Assembly (NCBI GenBank): GCA_963814645.1
Contig: CAWFDX010000015.1
Span: forward strand, 496,001-560,000
Source of the DNA: RYN-230 sp963814645
Lineage (GTDB): Bacteria; Actinomycetota; Actinomycetes; Streptosporangiales; Streptosporangiaceae
DNA: 64,000 bases
Direction: 5' to 3'
Every line of letters starts with the position of its first letter. Within the stretch, counting starts at the first letter, position 1. Shown piece after piece: positions 1-6,636 of this stretch. The position numbers and the translations under genes were made by a program. The notes beneath the pieces are model-generated. The model saw nothing but the letters and a program-made list of their open reading frames with translations. It made no database searches and was not told where the DNA came from.

Positions 1-1
1 G

Positions 2-817
2 TCAGGGACCGCGGTCATCATGTGGCTGGGCGAGCTGATCACCGACCGCGGCGTCGGCAACGGCATGTCCGTGCTGATCTTCACCACCGTCATCTCCCAG
101 ATGGCGGGCTACATGGTGGACGTGTACAACTCCAAGCACATCATCGTGACGGCGGTGGTGGCCCTGGTCGCGGTGGCCATCGTGGCCTTCGTGGTCTTCA
201 TGGAGCAGGCCCAGCGCCGGATCCCGGTGCAGTACGCCAAGCGCATGGTGGGCCGCAAGATGTACGGCGGGACGTCTACCTATATCCCGCTCAAGGTCAA
301 CCAGGCGGGCGTCATCCCGGTCATCTTCGCCTCGTCGCTGCTGTACATCCCGATCCTGGCGGCCGGGCTGTTCGGCAACAAGAACCATCCCTCACGCTGG
401 GTCAACTGGATCGACAACAACCTCGGCAACGGGGTAACCGGTGACTCCGCCCTGTACATGGGCTTGTTCTTCGTCCTGATCATCTTCTTTACCTACTTCT
501 ACGTATCCATCACCTTCAACCCGACGGAGGTGGCGGACAACATGAAGAAGTACGGCGGCTTCATCCCTGGCATCCGCCCTGGGCGGCCCACCGCCCAGTA
601 CCTGAACTACGTGCTCACCCGGCTCACCGCGCCGGGGTCTGTGTACCTGGGGCTGATCGCGCTCATCCCGATGGTCGCGTTCGCGCTGCTCGGGGTGGGC
701 ACTCAGTTCCCGTTCGGCGGAACCAGCATCCTGATCGCAGTGGGGGTGGGTCTGGACACGGTGAAGCAAATCGAGAGCCAGCTGCAGCAGCGTAACTATG
801 AGGGCTTCCTGCGATAG
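2..817 (+). CDS. secY: Protein translocase subunit SecY (5' partial)
   Basis: C-terminal part of the SecY channel of the Sec translocon in the cytoplasmic membrane. The frame is open from base 2, so the gene begins before the window. The readable part starts with the SecY motif GTAVIMWLGELITDRGVGNG and includes the conserved loop RRIPVQYAKRMVGRKMYGG, then hydrophobic helices and the typical end IESQLQQRNYEGFLR. About 271 residues are present of the usual 430-440. Its TAG stop shares one base with the GTG start of adk, so the two are probably translationally coupled, as is normal in actinobacterial spc operons. Confidence 0.97.
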   Translation, partial: SGTAVIMWLGELITDRGVGNGMSVLIFTTVISQMAGYMVDVYNSKHIIVTAVVALVAVAIVAFVVFMEQAQRRIPVQYAKRMVGRKMYGGTSTYIPLKVNQAGVIPVIFASSLLYIPILAAGLFGNKNHPSRWVNWIDNNLGNGVTGDSALYMGLFFVLIIFFTYFYVSITFNPTEVADNMKKYGGFIPGIRPGRPTAQYLNYVLTRLTAPGSVYLGLIALIPMVAFALLGVGTQFPFGGTSILIAVGVGLDTVKQIESQLQQRNYEGFLR

Positions 818-1470
818 TGCGCGTCGTCCTCGTCGGGCCCCCCGGTGCGGGCAAGGGGACACAGGCCCAGTTCATAGCGTCGCACCTGTCTATCCCGAAG
901 ATCTCGACAGGTGACATCTTCCGCGGCAACGTCAGCCAGGGCACCGCGCTCGGCCGCCGCGCACAGGCCTTCATGGAGCGCGGGGACCTGGTGCCCGACG
1001 AGGTGACCATCGCCATGGTCACCGACCGGCTGCAGGAGGACGACGCACAGTCTGGGTTCCTGCTGGACGGCTTCCCGCGTACCGTGCCGCAAGCGGAGAC
1101 GCTCAAGAAGCTGCTGTCCGCCTGGGAGTTCCGGCTGGACGTGGTGCTGGAGCTGGTGGTGGACGACGACGAGGTGGTCCGGCGGCTGTCCGGCCGCCGC
1201 ACCTGCCGCCGCTGCGGGCGGATCTGGCACGTGCTGTTCGACCCGCCCGCCCGCGCGGAGATCTGCGACGACTGCGGCGGTGAGCTGTTTCAGCGGGACG
1301 ATGACCGGGAGGATACGATCCGGCACCGGATCGAGGTCTACCAGGAGCAGACCGCGCCGCTGATCGCGTTCTACGCCGACGAGGGCATCCTGCTCGGCAT
1401 CGACGCCACCGGCCCGGTGGAGGAGATCACCGAGCGGGCGCTGTCCGCGCTGCGCCGGTTCATCCGCTGA
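817..1470 (+). CDS. adk: Adenylate kinase
   Basis: Adenylate kinase (ATP + AMP = 2 ADP), cytosolic, 217 aa. The P-loop GPPGAGKGTQ lies near residue 7, followed by STGDIFR and the DGFPRT AMP-binding motif. It has the long LID domain with four cysteines in two CxxC pairs (CRRCG and CDDCG), expected to bind zinc. The long zinc-LID form is less usual for actinobacterial Adk, many of which have a short or Cys-free LID. The GTG start overlaps the secY stop. In most actinobacteria map follows; here a DUF1707 gene follows instead. Confidence 0.97.
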   Translation: MRVVLVGPPGAGKGTQAQFIASHLSIPKISTGDIFRGNVSQGTALGRRAQAFMERGDLVPDEVTIAMVTDRLQEDDAQSGFLLDGFPRTVPQAETLKKLLSAWEFRLDVVLELVVDDDEVVRRLSGRRTCRRCGRIWHVLFDPPARAEICDDCGGELFQRDDDREDTIRHRIEVYQEQTAPLIAFYADEGILLGIDATGPVEEITERALSALRRFIR

Positions 1471-1531
1471 CCGCCCGGCACGGGTACCGTTGAAGCAGTG
1501 CTAGCACAAGCAGTGCCAGCCGAAGGGGTGA

Positions 1532-1804
1532 ATGCGGATGCCGAGCAACCCGAAGCTCCGCGCCTCCGACGCGGACCGGGAGCGGACCGTGGCGCTGCTG
1601 AGCGAGCATCTGGCCGCGGGTCGGCTGACCGCCGAGGAGTTCCAGGAGCGGCTGGACGCCGCCTACGCGGCCAAGACCCTGGGCCAGCTGGACGAACTGC
1701 TGGCCGACCTGCCCGCCATCGACCTCTACGAACTGCCCGACGCCACGCTGCGCCGGAACTGGCCCGGCTACGGCCAGCTGCCGTGGACCCGCCGGTCCAG
1801 CTGA
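1532..1804 (+). CDS. DUF1707 (SHOCT-like) small protein
   Basis: A 90-residue protein matching the actinobacterial DUF1707 pattern: residues about 8-60 read LRASDADRERTVALLSEHLA, then GRLTAEEFQERLDAAYAAKT and LDELLADLP. This domain is often found at the N-terminus of membrane proteins; here it stands alone with only a short polar tail ending WTRRSS and no membrane segment. Function unknown. The start is ATG 1532 (or ATG 1538). It occupies the position between adk and infA where map normally lies. Confidence 0.75.
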   Translation: MRMPSNPKLRASDADRERTVALLSEHLAAGRLTAEEFQERLDAAYAAKTLGQLDELLADLPAIDLYELPDATLRRNWPGYGQLPWTRRSS

Positions 1805-1832
1805 GCCGGGAATTTTCCCGGCCCGTTCCCGG

Positions 1833-1862
1833 TTCGCAATGTCAGGCAGGGTCGCGTAGACT
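1833..1862 (+). promoter_or_regulatory. Possible promoter for infA-rpmJ
   Basis: TTCGCA (1833-1838), an 18-base gap and TAGACT (1857-1862) resemble a vegetative actinobacterial promoter about 140 bases upstream of infA. The -35 match is weak. The 200-base gap before infA contains no recognisable gene. Confidence 0.35.
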
Positions 1863-2004
1863 CTGCTCCGGCCTGTGAGTTGCCTTGTGCTGGATTGACC
1901 ATTGCCTCACAGATACCGGTACCACGACCACGAAGTAGACAACACCTGCCTGCACGCGTCAGAACTGGCGAGCGCAGCGGGCCTGACAGCGAAGCGCGGA
2001 GGAC

Positions 2005-2226
2005 ATGCCCAAGAAGGACGGCGCCATCGAGATCGAGGGCAGGATCGTCGAATCACTTCCCAATGCCTTCTTCCGGGTGGAGCTAGACAATGGGCACAAG
2101 GTTCTCGCCCACATCAGCGGAAAGATGCGGATGCACTACATCCGGATCCTCCCGGATGACCGGGTTGTCGTTGAGCTGAGCCCTTACGACCTGAGCCGCG
2201 GCCGGATTGTCTACCGGTACAAGTGA
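2005..2226 (+). CDS. infA: Translation initiation factor IF-1
   Basis: Translation initiation factor IF-1, a 73-residue OB-fold protein that binds the 30S A site. The sequence begins MPKKDGAIEIEGRIVESLPN and contains the conserved FRVELDNGHKVLAHISGKMR, ending RGRIVYRYK. Length is normal. The Shine-Dalgarno sequence GGAGG lies just upstream of ATG 2005. It heads the infA-rpmJ-rpsM-rpsK-rpsD-rpoA-rplQ block. Confidence 0.97.
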   Translation: MPKKDGAIEIEGRIVESLPNAFFRVELDNGHKVLAHISGKMRMHYIRILPDDRVVVELSPYDLSRGRIVYRYK

Positions 2227-2236
2227 GGAAGCTGCG

Positions 2237-2350
2237 ATGAAGGTCAAGCCGAGTGTGAAGAAGATCTGCAGCAAGTGCCGAGTGATCCGGCGGCATGGCC
2301 GGGTCATGGTCATCTGCTCTGACCCGCGGCACAAGCAGCGTCAGGGCTGA
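2237..2350 (+). CDS. rpmJ: 50S ribosomal protein L36
   Basis: A 37-residue ribosomal protein L36, MKVKPSVKKICSKCRVIRRH onward, with the zinc-ribbon residues C11, C14, C27 and H32 (C+ form). It starts 10 bases after the infA stop with GAGGAAG as ribosome-binding site. A C+ L36 suggests a zinc-replete paralog; a C- version may exist elsewhere in the genome, as in other actinobacteria. Confidence 0.96.
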   Translation: MKVKPSVKKICSKCRVIRRHGRVMVICSDPRHKQRQG

Positions 2351-2374
2351 CGCCCTGAGCTAGGCGCACCTGCA

Positions 2375-2399
2375 CCCTTACCGGCTCCGCCGGTAAGGG
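2375..2399 (+). terminator. Perfect hairpin between rpmJ and rpsM
   Basis: An exact 11-base inverted repeat (CCCTTACCGGC and its complement) with a 3-base loop, and no U-tract after it. It may be an attenuator, an RNA processing site or a partial terminator separating infA-rpmJ from rpsM. The GC-rich stretch 2400-2489 holds no gene. Confidence 0.5.
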
Positions 2400-2489
2400 C
2401 ACCCCCGGAGGAGGCCGGGGCCCTACCCGGGCAGGGGCAGGGGAGCGGGAGCGGACGACCTCCGCGAAAAGAAGGAGAACTGCCCGCCC

Positions 2490-2870
2490 ATGGCACGCCT
2501 CGTTGGCGTCGACCTCCCCCGCGAAAAGCGGCTCGAGGTTGCTCTTACCTACATCTACGGAATTGGGCACACCCGCGCGCTGGAGACCATCGCGGCCACC
2601 GGCGTCAGTGCTGACACCCGGGTGCACCAGCTCAGCGACGACGAACTGGTCCGGCTCAGGGACTGGATCGAAGCCACCTACAAGGTCGAAGGTGACCTGC
2701 GCCGCGAGGTGCAGGCCGACATCCGCCGCAAGATCGAGATTGGCTGCTATCAGGGCATCCGGCACCGCCGGGGGCTGCCCGTGCACGGCCAGCGGACGCA
2801 GACCAACGCGCGCACCCGCAAGGGCCGCAAGAAGACAGTGGCCGGCAAGAAGAAGGCCGGGAAGAAGTAG
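2490..2870 (+). CDS. rpsM: 30S ribosomal protein S13
   Basis: S13 of the 30S head, 126 aa. It begins MARLVGVDLPREKRLEVALT and carries the helix-hairpin-helix region (YIYGIGHTRA) and the rRNA/tRNA-binding RHRRGLPVHGQRTQTNARTR segment, with a lysine-rich tail ending KKKAGKK. The ribosome-binding site GAAGGAGAA is upstream. First gene of the rpsM-rpsK-rpsD-rpoA-rplQ alpha operon. Confidence 0.98.
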   Translation: MARLVGVDLPREKRLEVALTYIYGIGHTRALETIAATGVSADTRVHQLSDDELVRLRDWIEATYKVEGDLRREVQADIRRKIEIGCYQGIRHRRGLPVHGQRTQTNARTRKGRKKTVAGKKKAGKK

Positions 2871-2916
2871 TCCGCCTAACCGCAGCGGATCGACGACCTC
2901 ACCGAATAGGAAGCTA

Positions 2917-3321
2917 ATGCCGCCAAGGAGCCGCACGGCCACCACGAAGAAGGTGCGCCGCAAAGAACGGAAGAACGTCGCTCACGGGCACGCCCACATC
3001 AGGAGCACGTTCAACAACACCATCGTCTCGATCACCGACCCGGTCGGCAACGTCATCTCCTGGGCCTCGTCCGGCCAGGTCGGCTTCAAGGGGTCCCGCA
3101 AGTCCACTCCGTTCGCCGCGCAGATGGCCGCTGAGGCCGCGGCCCGCCGGGCCATGGAGCACGGCATGCGCAAGGTCGACGTGTTCGTCAAGGGCCCGGG
3201 CTCCGGTCGGGAGACCGCGATCCGCTCCCTGCAGGCGACCGGCCTGGAAGTCGGGTCGATCCAGGACGTCACCCCGGTTCCGCACAATGGCTGCCGCCCG
3301 CCCAAGCGGCGCCGGGTCTGA
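2917..3321 (+). CDS. rpsK: 30S ribosomal protein S11
   Basis: S11 of the 30S platform, 134 aa. Typical features are HIRSTFNNTIVSITD, SSGQVGFKGSRKSTPFAAQ and the C-terminal DVTPVPHNGCRPPKRRRV. ATG 2917 follows AGGAAGC. It lies 46 bases after rpsM and 16 bases before rpsD. Confidence 0.98.
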   Translation: MPPRSRTATTKKVRRKERKNVAHGHAHIRSTFNNTIVSITDPVGNVISWASSGQVGFKGSRKSTPFAAQMAAEAAARRAMEHGMRKVDVFVKGPGSGRETAIRSLQATGLEVGSIQDVTPVPHNGCRPPKRRRV

Positions 3322-3337
3322 GGGAGTTAACGAGAAG

Positions 3338-3964
3338 ATGGCGCGATACACGGGCGCGGACTGCAAGCTGTGCCGCCGCGAGAAGATGAAGCTCTTCCTC
3401 AAGGGTGCGAAGTGCGATTCGCCCAAGTGCCCGATCGAGATCCGGCCCTACCCGCCGGGTGAGCACGGCCGTAACCGGCCCAAGGAGAGCGAGTACCTGC
3501 TGCAGATCCGGGAGAAGCAGAAGGCCCGCCGGGTCTACGGCATCCTGGAGCGGCAGTTCCGCGGCTATTACCAGGAAGCCTCCCGCAAGCGCGGGATGAC
3601 CGGCGAGAACCTGCTGCAGATCCTGGAGAGCCGCCTGGACAACGTGGTGTACCGGGCCGGCTTCGCCAAGAGCCGGGACATGGCCCGCCAGCTGGTCCGG
3701 CACGGCCACTTCCTGGTCAACGGCAAGAAGGTGGACATCCCGTCCTACCGGGTGACCGAGAACGACATCATCGAGGTGGCGCAGAAGTCGCTCGAGCTGA
3801 CCCCGATGGTGGTGGCTCGCGCCGAGGCTGGCGAGCGGCCCGCACCGGCCTGGATGGAAGTCATCCCGGACAAGATGCGCATCCTGGTCCACCAGCTCCC
3901 GGCCCGGGCCCAGATCGACACGCAGGTCCAGGAGCAGCTCATCGTCGAGTACTACTCGAAGTAA
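3338..3964 (+). CDS. rpsD: 30S ribosomal protein S4
   Basis: S4, 208 aa, a primary 16S rRNA binder that nucleates 30S assembly. The N-terminus has four cysteines (CKLC and KCDSPKC), so this is the zinc-binding C+ form. The S4 RNA-binding domain (LDNVVYRAGFAKSRDMARQL) is in the middle, and it ends EEQLIVEYYSK-like. ATG 3338 was chosen because the protein then begins MARYTGADCKLCRRE as in the family; an AGGGAG lies upstream. Confidence 0.97.
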   Translation: MARYTGADCKLCRREKMKLFLKGAKCDSPKCPIEIRPYPPGEHGRNRPKESEYLLQIREKQKARRVYGILERQFRGYYQEASRKRGMTGENLLQILESRLDNVVYRAGFAKSRDMARQLVRHGHFLVNGKKVDIPSYRVTENDIIEVAQKSLELTPMVVARAEAGERPAPAWMEVIPDKMRILVHQLPARAQIDTQVQEQLIVEYYSK

Positions 3965-4086
3965 TACGCTCGCGCTGGGCCACCGCATGGGGCGGCGGCC
4001 TGGTTGCGGGGGATGGCCCCTCCTGGTACGGGGGGCTGTCGGAAGATCGCGGCGTCATATAGCGGGCGTCGCGGAAAGGGGTACCA

Positions 4087-5103
4087 ATGCTCATCGCCCA
4101 GCGTCCGACCCTGACTGAAGAGCAGGCCGGCGACTTCCGGTCCCGGTTCGTCATCGAACCGCTGGAGCCTGGCTTCGGCTACACGATCGGGAACTCGGTC
4201 CGCCGCACGCTGCTGTCCTCGATTCCCGGCGCCGCCGTCACCAGCATCCGGATCGAGGGTGTGCTACACGAGTTCAGCACCGTTCCCGGGGTCCAGGAGG
4301 ATGTCACCGACATCATCCTCAACCTCAAGGAACTGGTGGTCTCCTCGGAGCAGGACGAGCCGGTGGTTATGTACCTGCGCAAGCAGGGCCCCGGTGAGGT
4401 CACCGCGGCCGACATCGCCCCGCCGGCCGGCGTCGAGGTGCACAACCCGGCGCTGCACATCGCCACGCTGAACGCCAAGGGCAAGCTGGAGATGGAGCTG
4501 ACGGTCGAGCGTGGCCGCGGCTACGTGTCCGCCGCGCAGAACAAGCAGCCGGGCCAGGAGATCGGCCGGATCCCGATCGACTCCATCTACTCCCCGGTGA
4601 TGCGGGTCACCTACAAGGTCGAGGCGACCCGTGTCGAGCAGCGGACCGACTTCGACAAGCTGATCCTGGACGTGGAGACCAAGCCGTCGATGCGCCCACG
4701 GGACGCGGTGGCCAGCGCGGGCAAGACCCTGGTCGAGCTGTTCGGCCTGGCCCGCGAGCTGAACGTGGAGGCCGAGGGCATCGACATCGGGCCGTCGCCG
4801 ACGGACGCCGCGCTCGCCGCGGACCTGGCGCTGCCCATCGAGGAGCTCAACCTCACCGTCCGGTCCTACAACTGCCTCAAGCGCGAGGGCATCCACACCG
4901 TGGGTGAACTGGTCGCCCGCAGCGAGCAGGACCTGCTGGACATCCGAAACTTCGGCGCCAAGTCGATCGAGGAAGTCAAGCAGAAGCTGGTCGACATGGG
5001 TCTCGCGCTCAAGGACTCGCCGCCCGGATTCGACCCGGGCACCGCGGCGGACAGCTACGGCGCGGACGACGACGACAGCTACGTCGAGACCGAGCAGTAC
5101 TGA
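4087..5103 (+). CDS. rpoA: DNA-directed RNA polymerase subunit alpha
   Basis: RNA polymerase alpha, 338 aa. The N-terminal dimerisation domain has GFGYTIGNSVRRTLLSSIPG. The C-terminal domain that contacts UP elements and regulators (about residues 245-315) contains LNLTVRSYNCLKREGIHTVG and RNFGAKSIEEVKQKL. An acidic end DDDDSYVETEQY follows. GGAAAGGGG precedes ATG 4087. The 122-base gap after rpsD shows no gene. Confidence 0.98.
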   Translation: MLIAQRPTLTEEQAGDFRSRFVIEPLEPGFGYTIGNSVRRTLLSSIPGAAVTSIRIEGVLHEFSTVPGVQEDVTDIILNLKELVVSSEQDEPVVMYLRKQGPGEVTAADIAPPAGVEVHNPALHIATLNAKGKLEMELTVERGRGYVSAAQNKQPGQEIGRIPIDSIYSPVMRVTYKVEATRVEQRTDFDKLILDVETKPSMRPRDAVASAGKTLVELFGLARELNVEAEGIDIGPSPTDAALAADLALPIEELNLTVRSYNCLKREGIHTVGELVARSEQDLLDIRNFGAKSIEEVKQKLVDMGLALKDSPPGFDPGTAADSYGADDDDSYVETEQY

Positions 5104-5162
5104 TCTGAGTAGTACTGGCCGGGCCGCTCCGGCCCGGCCAGCGAACCTAGGAGAACGTTCCG

Positions 5163-5801
5163 ATGCCCACGCCCACTAAGGGAGCGCGGCTGGGCGGTAG
5201 CGCGGCTCACCAGAAGCACCTGCTGGCGAACCTGGCCACCGCCCTGTTCGAGCACGGCAAGATCACCACGACCGAGGCCAGGGCACGGCGGCTCCGGCCG
5301 TACGCCGAGCGGCTGATCACCTTCGCCAAACGGGGTGACCTGCACGCGCGTCGCCAGGTGCTCACCGTGGTGACGGACAAGGGCGTGGTGCACACGCTGT
5401 TCACCGAGATCGGGCCGCAGTTCGCGGAACGGGACGGTGGCTACACCCGGATCACCAAGATCGGCCCGCGGAAGGGTGACAACGCCCCGCTCGCGGTCAT
5501 CGAGCTGATCCAGGAGGAGGCCGAGGCCAAGCCGTCGCGCCGCCGCCGGGCCCGGCGGGCGCAGCCCGCAGCCCGCCCGGCCGCCCCAGCCGTGGCTGAG
5601 GACGACGCTGAGGACACCGTGACCGCGGCTGAGGACGACGCTACGGCGACCGAGGCGGAGGCCGCGGACGAGGACGTCGCGGCCGATGACGACGCGGCTG
5701 AGGACGACGACGACGACGCGGACGCCGAGGATGATGCCGACGCCGAGGACCCGGCCGACGCTGACGATGCGGCCGACACCGACGAGCCAGCCGAGAAGTA
5801 G
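5163..5801 (+). CDS. rplQ: 50S ribosomal protein L17 with long acidic tail
   Basis: Residues 1-120 are a standard L17 core (MPTPTKGARLGGSAAHQKHL, LRPYAERLITFAKRGDLHAR, YTRITKIGPRKGDNAPLAVI). After a basic linker (SRRRRARRAQ) come about 75 residues made almost only of Asp, Glu, Ala, Thr and Pro. Typical L17 has 115-130 residues, so this 212-residue protein is strongly extended; shorter acidic/Ala-rich tails occur in other actinobacteria. Role of the tail unknown. truA probably begins inside the 3' end. Confidence 0.97.
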   Translation: MPTPTKGARLGGSAAHQKHLLANLATALFEHGKITTTEARARRLRPYAERLITFAKRGDLHARRQVLTVVTDKGVVHTLFTEIGPQFAERDGGYTRITKIGPRKGDNAPLAVIELIQEEAEAKPSRRRRARRAQPAARPAAPAVAEDDAEDTVTAAEDDATATEAEAADEDVAADDDAAEDDDDDADAEDDADAEDPADADDAADTDEPAEK

Positions 5802-6636
5802 CGGTTACCCGCCGGGAGACGAGCCCGCGGCTTGCCGGCTGCGGCTCGATCTCGGCTACGACGGCGGGGAGTTCTCCGGCTGGGCGCGTCAGCCCGGCCG
5901 CCGGACCGTGCAGCAGGTGGTCGAGGAAGCCCTCGGCCACCTGTTTCGGCTTACCGGGCCGGTCGCGCTCACCGTGGCGGGCCGGACCGACGCGGGCGTG
6001 CATGCCCGCGGCCAGGTGGCACACGTGGACGTCCCGGCCGCGGCGTGGGCGGCGGCCGCTCCGGCCGCGCTACGCCGGCTGCGCGGCCTGCTGCCGCCCG
6101 ATGTCCGGGTAAGCCAGATCGGGATCGCCCCGCCCGGGTTCGACGCCCGGTTCTCCGCGCTCTGCCGCCGGTATTCCTACCGGGTCTGTGACGACCCGGC
6201 CGGCCCGGACCCACTGCGCCGGCATGACACCCTCGGCTACCGCCACCCGCTCGACCTGTCCGCGATGAATGCGGCGGCCGCGCTGCTGCTCGGTGAGCAC
6301 GACTTCGCCGCGTTCTGCCGCCGCCGGGAGGGCGCCAGCACGATCCGCGAGCTGCTGGACCTGCGCTGGGCCCGGGCCGAGCCGGGGGTGCTGGCGGGCC
6401 GGGTGGTGGCCGACGCGTTCTGCCACTCGATGGTCCGCGCGCTGACCGGGGCGCTGCTCAAGGTGGGCGACGGAACCCGGGCACCGGACTGGCCGGCCCA
6501 GGTGCTCCGGGCCGGGGTACGCGACCCGGCAGTGCCGGTCGTCCCGCCGCGCGGGCTGTGCCTGGAAGAGGTGCTGTACCCGGACGCTGACCGGCTGGCC
6601 GAACGGGCCCAGGCGACCAGGCGGCTGCGTGGTTAG
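5767..6636 (+). CDS. truA: tRNA pseudouridine(38-40) synthase TruA
   Basis: Makes pseudouridine at tRNA positions 38-40. The core starts CRLRLDLGYDGGEFSGWARQ. The catalytic Asp lies in AGRTDAGVHARGQVAH; FDARFSALCRRYSYRV and the C-terminal FCHSMVRALTGALLKVG are also present. No start codon lies between the rplQ stop and the conserved region. The nearest ATG, 5767, gives 289 aa and overlaps rplQ by 35 bases; the exact start is uncertain. The 3' end overlaps the convergent gene by four bases. Confidence 0.93.
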   Translation: MRPTPTSQPRSSGYPPGDEPAACRLRLDLGYDGGEFSGWARQPGRRTVQQVVEEALGHLFRLTGPVALTVAGRTDAGVHARGQVAHVDVPAAAWAAAAPAALRRLRGLLPPDVRVSQIGIAPPGFDARFSALCRRYSYRVCDDPAGPDPLRRHDTLGYRHPLDLSAMNAAAALLLGEHDFAAFCRRREGASTIRELLDLRWARAEPGVLAGRVVADAFCHSMVRALTGALLKVGDGTRAPDWPAQVLRAGVRDPAVPVVPPRGLCLEEVLYPDADRLAERAQATRRLRG

